NCBI RefSeq assembly: GCF_900240995.1
Contig: NZ_LT965956.1
Location: forward strand, 1 to 64,000
From: Bacillus sp. Marseille-P3661
GTDB lineage: Bacteria > Bacillota > Bacilli > Bacillales > Bacillaceae_J
Direction: 5' to 3'
Length of the DNA stretch: 64,000 bases
Below, one piece after another: positions 52,608-61,553 of this stretch (within the stretch, counting starts at the first letter, position 1; the number at the start of each line of letters is the position of its first letter). A program made the position numbers and the translations under genes. The notes under the pieces are model-generated. The model was not told the origin of the DNA, did no database searches, and saw only the letters and a list, made by a program, of their open reading frames with translations.

Positions 52608-53927
52608 TTGGAAAACCAAACGTCAAATGACCTTCATCGGAAGAAACCAGATGTTATTGCAAAACATCAAGAGAAACGATTGAGTTTAGCTGCAGAAGCT
52701 AACCGCTACCATAAAAAATGGTTTATGGATATGAAGGAAAGAGTAGCACAAGGTGAACCATTCGCATTTGTTACAGCACAAGTTCCTCAAGAAATATTTC
52801 GAGCAATGGATATTCCGTATGTGGTAAATCAATGGTGGTCCTCAATATGTTCTGCTAAGCAGATGTCATCTTATTATTTTGGATTACTAAATGAAAAAGG
52901 GTATCGTCAAGACCTTTGTCAATATTGTTCTCTTTCCTTAGCATCTTCGTTGGAACCGGAAAAAGGACCATGGGGGGGACTGCCAAAACCAACGTTATTA
53001 GTGACGCGCTATTCATGTGATTCGCAAGCTAAAATATTTGAGTTAATGTCTAAACAATATGGAGATATACCATTATTTCTTTTAGAAAGTACAGTGACTT
53101 CTACAATTCCAGAAAATTGGTGGGAAAAAATGCCCCACGATTGGGATGAGCTTTTTGATTCGCATCGACTTGATTTAATGGTAGAAGAGTATAAAGGTCT
53201 TATTCGATTTCTAGAAGAACATACAGGCAAGACTTTTAGTGAAACAAAATTTCGAGAAATTATGAAACTTGTAAACGAACAAGCAGCTTATAACAAAAAA
53301 AGTCGTGATTTAATTGCAGGAACTTCACCTTCACCTGTTAGTATTACAGATACGATACCAGCAGTTATGATCCCGCAGTGGCATAGAGGGACTCAATGGG
53401 CTGTTGATAATGCGCGTAAACTGTATGAAGAAATCAAGGCCCGAGTTGAAAATGGTGATTCTGTTATAAAAAATGAGCGCTTGCGAATCATGTGGGTAGG
53501 ACGCGCTTTATGGTACAATATGGGACTTTTTCAACATTTTGAAAAACAATATGGTGCTGTATTTATTTGGGCGATATATTTAGCTATAGCTGCTGACGGA
53601 TATGCTAGGTATGGCGGAGACCCGTTGCGTGCACTAGCTAGTCGATTTGCAGGAATGGAAGATTTATTGCATATGCCACCATGGAATAGTGAATGGTATC
53701 TTGATCAAGCGAAGAAAAATAATGTAGATGCGGTTGTCCATATGGTTACAGAAGGCCACATGGGCTCGGGGGGCACATATTTCATTCGGAAAGCATTCGA
53801 AGATGCAGGGATTCCAATACTAGAATTGCGTGCCGATGCCGTAGATGCTCGCAAATGGGATGAAGATTCGATCATCGGAAGGATTGAAGAATTTTTTGAA
53901 AATGAGTTAGGAGTGAAACCGCAATGA
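52608..53927 (+). CDS. 2-hydroxyacyl-CoA dehydratase family protein, second subunit
   Basis: About 439 residues, same family (FAFVTAQVPQEIFRAMDIPYVVNQWW; ILELRADAVDARKWD). First and second cluster cysteines are kept (DLCQYCSLSLASS and RYSCDSQAK); the third position reads TEGHMGSGGTY with no Cys. By family it would remove water from an (R)-2-hydroxyacyl-CoA by a ketyl-radical route or reduce an aromatic acyl-CoA. No ATP-dependent activator (HgdC/HadI/FldI type) is in the window. TTG start after a perfect AAAGGAGGCG. It overlaps the CoA-transferase gene by four bases. Confidence 0.85.
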   Translation: MENQTSNDLHRKKPDVIAKHQEKRLSLAAEANRYHKKWFMDMKERVAQGEPFAFVTAQVPQEIFRAMDIPYVVNQWWSSICSAKQMSSYYFGLLNEKGYRQDLCQYCSLSLASSLEPEKGPWGGLPKPTLLVTRYSCDSQAKIFELMSKQYGDIPLFLLESTVTSTIPENWWEKMPHDWDELFDSHRLDLMVEEYKGLIRFLEEHTGKTFSETKFREIMKLVNEQAAYNKKSRDLIAGTSPSPVSITDTIPAVMIPQWHRGTQWAVDNARKLYEEIKARVENGDSVIKNERLRIMWVGRALWYNMGLFQHFEKQYGAVFIWAIYLAIAADGYARYGGDPLRALASRFAGMEDLLHMPPWNSEWYLDQAKKNNVDAVVHMVTEGHMGSGGTYFIRKAFEDAGIPILELRADAVDARKWDEDSIIGRIEEFFENELGVKPQ

Positions 53928-55141
53928 ATGAAACAGCGCTAGATGGGGTGGTTGTACTAGATTTAACACAATTTGAAGCTGGAACAGTTTGTACACAGAC
54001 ACTAGCTTGGCTTGGTGCTACTGTAATTAAATTAGAACCTCCCGTTACAGGTGAACAGGGGAGGTGGGTTTCAAGGGATAAAGAGGATGAAGATGCATAT
54101 GGCTTTCTTTTGCTTAATTCAAACAAAAAATCAGTGACGGTCAATCTAAAAACGGACGAAGGAAAAGAACTTGTAAAAAAAATGGCGGAAAAAGCTGATG
54201 TATTTGTCGAAAACTATGGTCCAGGCGTAATAGAACGTCTTGGATTGGATTATGAAACGTTAAAAAACATCAACCCACAAATTATTTATGCCCAGATAAA
54301 AGGGTTTGGAAAAGACGGACCGTATGCTAATTTACCTGCATTTGACCCTATAGCACAAGCCGTTGGTGCCTCGATGAGTCTAACAGGCGAACCAGATGGG
54401 CTCCCGATGCGTCCAGGATTTGCTGCATCTGATAGCGGTGCTGGTTATCATTGTACGATTGGTATTTTAGCAGCACTTCGTCAGCGGGATAAGACTGGTA
54501 TTGGCCAAAGAATTGAAATAGCCATGCAAGATGTGATGATTAATTTCTGCCGCTCTGCTTGGGGGCGTCAGCTCGTTACTGGCAAAGCTACGACACGTGG
54601 GGGCAATGGTAATCGTCTGGGTTTAACTGCTCCATCTAATTTATATCCATGTAAGCCTTTTGGAAAAAATGATTATGTCTATGTTTATGTCTCCCGAGTG
54701 CCAAGTAGTTCACAATGGGAACGTTTATTAAAAGCACTCGACCGATTAGATTTATTATCGGATTCACGTTATAAAACTCCTGAATCTCGATACGAACATC
54801 GTCATGAACTTGACAAGCTTATTAGTGAATGGACGAGTCAATATACAAAATATGAAGCAATGGAAATACTAGGAGCTCATGGTGTACCAGCAGGTGCAAT
54901 CCTTGATACGAAGGATATTACCAATGATCTATACCTACGAGAGCGGGGAACAATGGTAGAGATCAATCATCCCGTCCGTGGTAAGGTAGTAATGCCAGGG
55001 AATTCAATAAGATTATCAGAATCAAATGTTCCTATTAAGCCTGCACCTTTGCTAGGAGAACATAATAAAGAAATATATGAAGAAATGTTGGCGTTAACTA
55101 GTGAAGAATTGGAATATTTACGTGAGTCTGGAGTAATTTAA
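53924..55141 (+). CDS. Family III CoA-transferase (CaiB/BaiF)
   Basis: About 405 residues. LDLTQFEAGTVCTQTLAWLGATVIKLEPP, NSNKKSVTVNLKTDEGKELV, VENYGPGVIERLGLDYETL and the loop GFAASDSGAGYHC with the catalytic Asp are typical. It exchanges CoA between acids. Overlap with the dehydratase subunit mirrors FldA-FldBC and HadA-HadBC, in which a CoA-transferase loads the hydroxy acid for the dehydratase. Confidence 0.92.
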   Translation: MNETALDGVVVLDLTQFEAGTVCTQTLAWLGATVIKLEPPVTGEQGRWVSRDKEDEDAYGFLLLNSNKKSVTVNLKTDEGKELVKKMAEKADVFVENYGPGVIERLGLDYETLKNINPQIIYAQIKGFGKDGPYANLPAFDPIAQAVGASMSLTGEPDGLPMRPGFAASDSGAGYHCTIGILAALRQRDKTGIGQRIEIAMQDVMINFCRSAWGRQLVTGKATTRGGNGNRLGLTAPSNLYPCKPFGKNDYVYVYVSRVPSSSQWERLLKALDRLDLLSDSRYKTPESRYEHRHELDKLISEWTSQYTKYEAMEILGAHGVPAGAILDTKDITNDLYLRERGTMVEINHPVRGKVVMPGNSIRLSESNVPIKPAPLLGEHNKEIYEEMLALTSEELEYLRESGVI

Positions 55142-55194
55142 TATATAGATAGTTTTTCCTACTAGAATACTAAAGAAAAGCTAACTGTTTAGCA

Positions 55195-55222
55195 TTGACA
55201 GCGATCATAGATATCGTAGTTA
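55195..55222 (+). promoter_or_regulatory. Candidate promoter of the tripartite transporter genes
   Basis: TTGACA (55195-55200), 16-base spacer, TAGTTA (55217-55222). The -10 is weak. Confidence 0.35.
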
Positions 55223-55263
55223 AGAATCTATATTTACAAACTAGAAGAATAATAAAAGATTGC

Positions 55264-55277
55264 TGTAAGCGCTATCA
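55264..55277 (+). promoter_or_regulatory. Catabolite-repression (cre) site
   Basis: TGTAAGCGCTATCA matches all fixed positions of TGWNANCGNTNWCA. It lies downstream of the candidate promoter, so CcpA could block elongation into the transporter genes. Confidence 0.7.
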
Positions 55278-55355
55278 TGTAGTAATAGGATGACTTAAAT
55301 TAGTTTGGGCTTGGTCAAAAGTTTTTTTCCATAAAAAAGTAAGGGGGCATAAAAA

Positions 55356-56417
55356 ATGATAAAAAGTAGGTTCCTACGCATAGGTTTACTATTTTTAATA
55401 ACGTTTTTAACAACCGCTATTCTGTTGGGATGTACATCTAAAGAAGTAGAAACTACTTCTGAACCGGTAAAAGAAACTCCAGATCCAGGTACAGAAGTTA
55501 AAGGTGAGTCAGAATGGCCTACAGAGCCTGTTACGATTCTAGTTCCATTGGATCCTGGTGGTGGTGTTGATGTAATGGCAAGAGGTATAACAAACTATCT
55601 ACCAAAACATCTAGGTGTTCCGGTTGTAGTTGAGAATATAGGAGGAGGATTGAGTATTCCAGGAATGATGGAATATGTCAGTAACAGGCCTGATGATGGC
55701 AGCACACTGCTAGCTACATGGCAAACTGTTTTATCAGATCGTTATATTAATCATGGTGCTAAATACACAATTGATGATTTCTCTTATATTAATATCCATC
55801 AGACTGACCCAGTATCTATCATAACTCCTAAAGACTCGCCATGGAATACATTGGAAGAATTGATCAATGACATGAAAGCAAGACCGGGTGAAATTCCTGT
55901 GGGCTATTTGAGTGGTGCAGCCAGTCAGATTGCAGCTCAGAATTTTATGGATGCTTTAGGTTTGGAGCCACGTTATGTAGCATTTGATGGCGGATCAGAA
56001 TTTAGACTAGCAGTTGCTGGTGGAGATGTTGCTGTTGGTTTCGGTCACTCAATTGGAGATTATTCGTTTGAGGAAGATTTAAAGATGTTAGCTATCTATT
56101 CCAAAGAGTCTTTCGAACTGTGGCCTGAAGTTCCATTAATAAATGACACATTAAAACCTTTTGGTGTGGAATTAAATGCAAATTTAGCATCAACGAGAAT
56201 GCTGGCTGTTCATAGTAGTTTTCAGGAAAAATACCCTGACCGTTGGGAAAAGTTATTGGATGCCTATCAAAACATGCTTAATGACGAGGAATATAAAGCT
56301 CATTTAGAAGAATCGGGTGAAGATGTTGCGACAAGATGGTTAGGACCGGATGAATCTTTAAAAGTAACGAAAGAAATGGATGAATTGGTACTGCGTTATA
56401 GTGAGAAAGCAAAGTAA
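55356..56417 (+). CDS. Tripartite tricarboxylate transporter substrate-binding lipoprotein (TctC/BugT)
   Basis: About 353 residues. Signal peptide with lipobox LLGC, then a Glu/Pro-rich linker. The mature domain has the TctC pattern (WPTEPVTILVPLDPGGGVDVMARGI, GVPVVVENIGGG, DVAVGFGHS). It binds a carboxylate outside the cell for the TctAB permease. AAGGGGG site. A strong terminator follows, so it is made in excess over the permease. Confidence 0.9.
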   Translation: MIKSRFLRIGLLFLITFLTTAILLGCTSKEVETTSEPVKETPDPGTEVKGESEWPTEPVTILVPLDPGGGVDVMARGITNYLPKHLGVPVVVENIGGGLSIPGMMEYVSNRPDDGSTLLATWQTVLSDRYINHGAKYTIDDFSYINIHQTDPVSIITPKDSPWNTLEELINDMKARPGEIPVGYLSGAASQIAAQNFMDALGLEPRYVAFDGGSEFRLAVAGGDVAVGFGHSIGDYSFEEDLKMLAIYSKESFELWPEVPLINDTLKPFGVELNANLASTRMLAVHSSFQEKYPDRWEKLLDAYQNMLNDEEYKAHLEESGEDVATRWLGPDESLKVTKEMDELVLRYSEKAK

Positions 56418-56473
56418 GTAATCCAAACATTACAATAAAGTTTTAAGTATAACCAAAATTAACAAGAAAATTT

Positions 56474-56517
56474 AGGGGATTAAATGAAAAGAAAAACTAT
56501 TGTTTAATCCCCTTTTA
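56474..56517 (+). terminator. Intra-operon terminator after the binding-protein gene
   Basis: AGGGGATTAAA / TTTAATCCCCT, perfect 11-base stem, then T-rich DNA. Confidence 0.8.
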
Positions 56518-56597
56518 AGTATTGGGATTACAGATTATTAGATGAAAGACTCTTTCTTTTAGAGATTCTTAATTATATGCAAGGTGAGGGGTCTAGA

Positions 56598-57056
56598 TTG
56601 AATTATTTTCGGTTACTAAAGCGAACCATTTTACCACTTTTACTGTATGTCTTTATTTTTAAACATTATCTGGAAGTTAAAGCTGCACCTAATCCATACG
56701 ATATATTGTTAATAAAAGTAATGCTAATTATTGCTTCGGTTTCTTTTGTTTTTATATTAATCGAAGAATACAAACTTCAAAGAGTTAAGAAGGATGACTC
56801 TCACAATGATAAAATTATTTTTTCAAGGTCACAGCTTGTTTTATTCACCTATATAGTTTTATATGTCGGAGCTTTATATGTATTTGGCTTTGTGCTTTCA
56901 ACTGTTTTATTCCTTGTTTTTTCGTTTTTACATTTGAAATATTCAAATTGGAAGATATGTATACTAACCCCCATTTGTTTTGCTCTTTTTTTACACTTGA
57001 TATTTGTAGAATTATTAAGTTTAAAACTTCCATCAGGAATACTATGGGCATTGTAA
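56598..57056 (+). CDS. Tripartite tricarboxylate transporter small membrane subunit (TctB)
   Basis: About 152 residues, four predicted membrane helices, the expected TctB size. I prefer the TTG at 56598 (AAGGTGAGG eight bases upstream, product starting MNYFRLLKR) over the ATG at 56577. Located between the TctC and TctA genes, which is the main support because TctB sequence is poorly conserved. Confidence 0.8.
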   Translation: MNYFRLLKRTILPLLLYVFIFKHYLEVKAAPNPYDILLIKVMLIIASVSFVFILIEEYKLQRVKKDDSHNDKIIFSRSQLVLFTYIVLYVGALYVFGFVLSTVLFLVFSFLHLKYSNWKICILTPICFALFLHLIFVELLSLKLPSGILWAL

Positions 57057-57140
57057 ATATGATTGTTGGGTAGGAGAGTTATAAACTCTGTTCATATTAA
57101 CCGCCGAACATACACTTGTTTAAAGAAGGAGGGATAAATA

Positions 57141-58649
57141 ATGGTTGATTGGCCGGCACTTTTTGATGGTATTAATATGGTTTCCACCTGGAGTATCCTA
57201 TTCTTGTCGATCTTAGGTGTAATATTAGGTATTGTTCTAGGTATGATCCCAGGACTAAGTGCCACTATTGGTATAGCATTAATGTTACCTATGAGTTACC
57301 ATATGGATGCCCTTTCAGTGATGGTATTAATGTTGGGAATATATACTGGCGGGCTGTATGGTGGTTCTATTACAGCTACATTAATTAATACACCTGGAAC
57401 CCCAGGCTCTGCATTTACTGCACTTGAAGGCTACCCAATGAATCAACAGGGAAAAGGTCTTTTGGCTTTAAACGTAGGTTTGATATCATCCGTTCTTGGT
57501 GGAATTATAGGGATTATTATGCTGTTTTTGTTTCTAGAGTTATTATCTAAAGTTGCTTATAGTTTAGGGTCAGCAGAATTGTTCATGATCGCCTTTTTCG
57601 CATTAGCAATCATTGCGACGATTAGTAAGGAAAGCATAGGGAAGACGTTTTTTATCGGAAGTGTTGGAATAGTATTAGCAAATATTGGGGTTTCTCCAAC
57701 AGGCTTTACCGTTGGGACTTATGGCCAAGTCTATTTACTTGAAGGCATCCCTTTAATTCCAGCATTAATAGCATTGTTTGCTTTTCCGGAAGTTTTTTCT
57801 CTTATCGAAAAAAATTATATAACTTCAAATACTGACATAAAGCAACTACTAAGGAAAAGTTTTTTTAAAGAGTTCATCGCTGCCTTTAAAATTGTAATCA
57901 AACATCCATTTACAGTGATCAGGTCAGCTTTAATAGGTGTATTTGTAGGGATGATTCCGGCAGCAGGAGCGTCTGTTGCTTCCTTAATTTCGTATGGTGA
58001 GGCAAAACGAGCATCAAAAGAACCGGAGTTATTTGGCAAAGGGGCGAAAGAAGGTTTGATTGCTTCTGAAAGCGCAAACAATGCCTCGGAGGGTGGATCT
58101 TTAGGTACAGCCATTTGTCTTGGAATTCCTGGTAGTGCGGCAACAGCAATGATGCTGGCTGCTCTCACGCTGCAAGGGATAATGGCAGGTCCAAAAATGA
58201 TAAGAGATCATAAAGACTTTATTTATGGAATTATTGCAGTAGAATTTGTACAAATGTTTTTGTTGCTTCTTATAGGTTTAGTGATTATATTTGTCAGTTT
58301 TAGGCTTGTTTTAATTCCTGCCAAAATTATTGCACCTTGTTTAGTTATCCTTTGTTTGATCGGAGCTTATGCTAACAGGTTTACACTTTTTGATGTATGG
58401 CTAGTTATTCTTCTTGGTATTATTGGCTATTTTCTTAAAAAATTTGATTATCCTATTATAGCGCTAGTCCTAGGTTTATTGTTGGGAGATATGTTAAATA
58501 CTGAATTGATTCGAGTAGCTCAAATAAATGCTATGGACTTCACAGTGTTTTTTAAGCGTCCTATTAGTTTGATCTTATTTATTTTGACTTTATTGACAGT
58601 TGCACGTTCGTTTTATATTGATTTTAAGAAAGGGAGTTTAAAATCATAG
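57141..58649 (+). CDS. Tripartite tricarboxylate transporter large membrane subunit (TctA)
   Basis: About 502 residues, ~11-12 helices. Signature glycine-rich loops: GMIPGLSATIGIALMLP, GGLYGGSITATLINTPGTPGS and GMIPAAGASVASLISYGEAKRAS, with GIPGSAATAMM. It forms the ion-driven pore. With the CoA-transferase upstream, the carried solute is probably the acid consumed by the dehydratase/P450 genes. Confidence 0.93.
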   Translation: MVDWPALFDGINMVSTWSILFLSILGVILGIVLGMIPGLSATIGIALMLPMSYHMDALSVMVLMLGIYTGGLYGGSITATLINTPGTPGSAFTALEGYPMNQQGKGLLALNVGLISSVLGGIIGIIMLFLFLELLSKVAYSLGSAELFMIAFFALAIIATISKESIGKTFFIGSVGIVLANIGVSPTGFTVGTYGQVYLLEGIPLIPALIALFAFPEVFSLIEKNYITSNTDIKQLLRKSFFKEFIAAFKIVIKHPFTVIRSALIGVFVGMIPAAGASVASLISYGEAKRASKEPELFGKGAKEGLIASESANNASEGGSLGTAICLGIPGSAATAMMLAALTLQGIMAGPKMIRDHKDFIYGIIAVEFVQMFLLLLIGLVIIFVSFRLVLIPAKIIAPCLVILCLIGAYANRFTLFDVWLVILLGIIGYFLKKFDYPIIALVLGLLLGDMLNTELIRVAQINAMDFTVFFKRPISLILFILTLLTVARSFYIDFKKGSLKS

Positions 58650-58754
58650 ATGGTATGGATCATCAAATAGTGTTTAGGTGATACGCCTATCATTTGAGAA
58701 CAAATGCTCCAGTTACAGGTAACAGCTATATTGGCTAAAAGCTTTGCTCACTTG

Positions 58755-58797
58755 AAATCCCGTTTGAATTGATTCTAATTCTAACGGGATTTTTTTA
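58755..58797 (+). terminator. Terminator ending the transporter operon
   Basis: AAATCCCGTT / AACGGGATTT perfect stem followed by a T-run. Confidence 0.9.
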
Positions 58798-58921
58798 TTG
58801 GGTTATTATCAGGAGATATGTGCTTAGGTTATCTGCAAATATAATCGAACAGGGTGAATAAATTCTAATCATAAGTAGAAAAATATTCCTTAATATTAAG
58901 GTATCTGAAGGAGATAGAAAA

Positions 58922-59146
58922 GTGAAAATAGATTTTAATTTGCTTAGACAAACAGAACGATTGCATTACGACGATCCAACATGTGGTATCCTAATAGATA
59001 TCTTTCAAAATGGGAAACATTGGCATGCTGTTGCCACTGCAGAAAGAGCAGAATGGTATTGTCAAAATGGATTCGGAGACACAAAAGAAGAGGCTATAGA
59101 AGAAGCAATAACGGGAGTGCTGAACTTAGTTAGAGAGGTAGATTAA
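58922..59146 (+). CDS. Uncharacterised small protein
   Basis: 74 residues, GTG start after AAGGAGAT. Reads as a compact beta-then-helix domain (CGILIDIFQNGKHWHAVATAERAEWYCQNGFGDTKEEAIEEAI), of the kind seen in small HicB-like or unnamed Bacillus proteins. No partner gene and no known motif. Acts presumably in the cytoplasm; function unknown. Confidence 0.6.
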   Translation: MKIDFNLLRQTERLHYDDPTCGILIDIFQNGKHWHAVATAERAEWYCQNGFGDTKEEAIEEAITGVLNLVREVD

Positions 59147-59742
59147 ACATCCATATGCATGGAATAGGATATTTTAAGATGATTTCAATATCCTATCAAA
59201 GTGTTTTCCAAAGCTGTAATAACTATTTAGGATGAACTGAGTACGTGTACGTTAAACAATAGATAAACAAAACGAATCATGATTTCAATGCTTACGCATA
59301 ATCGGCACAAAGAAAAACCGTAAATTTGATCCATATATGGAACGGTATTTACGAGGTCATTTTGATGTTGAAGAGTAAACTTTTTTAGGCTATTTCCAGC
59401 AAGAGGGGAAATAGTCTTTTTGTTTTTAAAAGTTGGATAAACTTTTTTATTTTTTGTTGTAGAACAAATTTCAAATTATGTATAGCGCAGCAGTGGGAGT
59501 TTGAGGATCTTTTCGTGAATCGTCTTTCCTCAAAGGTTGATCTGCCTAGTGGAAATTAAAAGTTGGAGAGAATGAAAGAACGTGAGAGCTCTGAAAAAAT
59601 TATCTTTTAAATAATTAAAATTATCAATCCATACAGGGGAGTTTGATAACTATTTAGTATCCCAATTTCTTTCATACCTTGATAAACAACCATACCCCTG
59701 TCCCCTTCATGAATATCTTGTTATGAAGGAGGTGAATGGAAT
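59147..59742. other. 596-base gap with terminator and a possible gene remnant
   Basis: An open fragment at about 59280-59379 ends RKFDPYMERYLRGHFDVEE before a stop and is followed at once by a terminator, as the last part of a decayed gene would be. No intact gene was found. Confidence 0.4.
59387..59425 (+). terminator. Terminator
   Basis: AGGCTATTTCC / GGAAATAGTCT stem followed by five T. Confidence 0.8.
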
Positions 59743-60000
59743 ATGTCAAAGAAGAAAAAAGAGAAAGAGAAGTGCTGTTGTTCCAATCAAATTTTCAATC
59801 CAATAGTACACCCTAGTTCACTCTCTAAGGTAAAAATAATACCTATCAGAGACATCCCAGACAATTGCCAATTAGTTTGTGTGGGCCCTATTTGCTCAAT
59901 AGTCTGCTTTGGTGATGATTTAAGAGTCATTCATTGTGATATTGTTTGTGACGATGCGGGGAATTGCACAGTGATTTGCACACCTGACGACAACGCCTAG
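59743..60000 (+). CDS. Small cysteine-rich protein
   Basis: 85 residues with Lys-rich start, then CCC, and spaced cysteines in the second half (QLVCVGPICSIVCFGDD, IHCDIVCDDAGNCTVIC). AAGGAGGTG before the ATG. No signal peptide. The Cys spacing recalls small spore-coat-type or metal-binding proteins, but there is no clear family match. Neighbour of a DUF6143-like gene. Confidence 0.65.
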   Translation: MSKKKKEKEKCCCSNQIFNPIVHPSSLSKVKIIPIRDIPDNCQLVCVGPICSIVCFGDDLRVIHCDIVCDDAGNCTVICTPDDNA

Positions 60001-60137
60001 TGCATTCCATCTTGAGTATAGATACAAACGCCCTGTATCTTCTAAAAGCTTTAGAAAGTAAATAGTTGCATTTATTATAGAAACAAAGATTTAATTTAAA
60101 CCTTGTTAGGTCAATGTAGTTGAATTAAGTCAAGTGA

Positions 60138-60180
60138 AAAAGTTGGTTTCCTTATTTTTATCTAGGAATCAACTTTTTTA
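60138..60180 (+). terminator. Terminator after the Cys-rich gene
   Basis: AAAGTTGGTTTCC / GGAATCAACTTT stem, one mismatch, with a T-run. Confidence 0.75.
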
Positions 60181-60250
60181 GGGAAGGCTCTTAATACAAA
60201 ATTTTAGAATTGTTAGCAGTACATAATTGTTTTTTAATATTTTTGTCCAA

Positions 60251-60277
60251 ACTTTCACTATCAAATTTCATAAAATA
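60251..60277 (+). promoter_or_regulatory. Possible SigK-type promoter
   Basis: AC (60251-60252), 16-base spacer, CATAAAATA (60269-60277), which fits the sporulation sigma-K pattern AC-N16-CATANNNTA. The start point would fall very near the ribosome site, which weakens the case. Confidence 0.3.
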
Positions 60278-60299
60278 TAGAAAGGAGTGAAGTATTCTT

Positions 60300-60839
60300 A
60301 TGCCATTGTTTAATAATGACCGATTGAATAAAGCCGTTAACATACCTAACCCCTTGTATCAATCTTTACAGGGGAGATATTTTGTAGGACAAACGGAACA
60401 CATTCGTTTTGGAAAAGGAAAAAATGCGTGGGGAGGCTTAGTTAACCCGTTTAAATCTGATGTCAATTTATTTGTAAATGCGTTTACCATCACCAATCAT
60501 TCCGATCAACCTTTTGAAGCTGAAATTTGGTTTAATCCCATTCCTCCTGGCAAACCAATGATTTCGAAAAATGTGACGCCTGCAAACACAGCCCTTTCAC
60601 CGCTGCCGAAGCCCGAAGTAAAAATCACATATGCTGAATTTGTTGAAGGATTTCCAAGAAAAGGGGTGATGGCATTCAGGCGGATTGTCCCACCGCAAAG
60701 TACCTTAGCCAGTGATGAAGATGGGAAATTTATCTTTCCACCAGGAGGGTCATTTATAATTTTTTTAGTTTCACCAAATAATGAAATCATACAGGCAGAA
60801 ATTGCGTTTGGCTGGTTTGAAAAAGATAAAAGGAAATAG
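60300..60839 (+). CDS. DUF6143-like protein
   Basis: About 179 residues, no signal peptide or membrane segment. Beta-rich, with NPLYQSLQGRYFVGQTEHIRFG and NAWGGLVNPFKSDVNLFVNAFTITN, which I recall from the DUF6143 family of Bacillales. AAAGGAGTG site. Possibly sporulation- or surface-related given the SigK-like promoter and the Cys-rich neighbour; function unknown. Confidence 0.65.
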   Translation: MPLFNNDRLNKAVNIPNPLYQSLQGRYFVGQTEHIRFGKGKNAWGGLVNPFKSDVNLFVNAFTITNHSDQPFEAEIWFNPIPPGKPMISKNVTPANTALSPLPKPEVKITYAEFVEGFPRKGVMAFRRIVPPQSTLASDEDGKFIFPPGGSFIIFLVSPNNEIIQAEIAFGWFEKDKRK

Positions 60840-61126
60840 CTGATAAAGTGAAACTCGATCAGTGTTGGGGCATCCTCTACTGATTGTTAGTAGTTAATGC
60901 TATGACCGAAAGGCCATTGAAGCAATTGGGCGTTTATGGGCTGTGCTTTATGTATTAGTAACTCGTTTCAATTGATCTACTAAAGTTTTACTGACTAGCC
61001 TACTCATATAGTGACCCTGAAGTCTAGCGCTATTTTTATGATTAAAATAACTTTTAACTTTTAGGAATCTACTTTATTTTCTATGAATAAACTTTAAACA
61101 AGAGCCATAAATGATAGGAGGAATAC

Positions 61127-61378
61127 TTGTTGGAGAAACATGAAAGTTATTTCTATGAAAGTAAAGTAACTCGAAGTAACCTAGAGGTTGAGTTTAGAGA
61201 AGCAAAGGAGGAAGAAAAGGTTTTGTATAATCTAGTTTCGAAAAAAATACATGAAATTGCTAATGTTGATACTTTTCGCAAACCTGCTGATTTACAAAGA
61301 GAGATTACGGTTTTATGTAATTTCTTGACCGATAAATTAAAAGAAATATATAGTATTGAAAATGTATCCGCCAAATAA
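61127..61378 (+). CDS. Uncharacterised small helical protein
   Basis: About 83 residues, charged and mostly helical (LEVEFREAKEEEKVLYNLVSKKIHEIAN). TTG start (61127 or 61130) after TAGGAGGA; terminator overlaps its end. No family recognised. Confidence 0.55.
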   Translation: MLEKHESYFYESKVTRSNLEVEFREAKEEEKVLYNLVSKKIHEIANVDTFRKPADLQREITVLCNFLTDKLKEIYSIENVSAK

Positions 61379-61398
61379 AGGCGGTTTTATTTTTTTAT
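61368..61398 (+). terminator. Terminator
   Basis: CCGCC / GGCGG stem with a seven-base loop and a long T-run, starting inside the last codons of the preceding gene. Confidence 0.8.
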
Positions 61399-61553
61399 CG
61401 CCATGAAACTATTTTAACTTTTTTCTATTATTTTTGGGATTAAGGTTTATTTACTCTTAATATAAGTGATACCTGTTGTCCTCTTGTATTAAAAATTATT
61501 TCTTCCGTAGTAACAAATGAACAAACAGATCGAATCAGATGACTCGATGCTTT

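Noticed and set aside
58678-58694. cre site TGATACGCCTATCA after the TctA gene
   Set aside because: The central CG is shifted by one base from the CcpA consensus; it is only a short palindrome.
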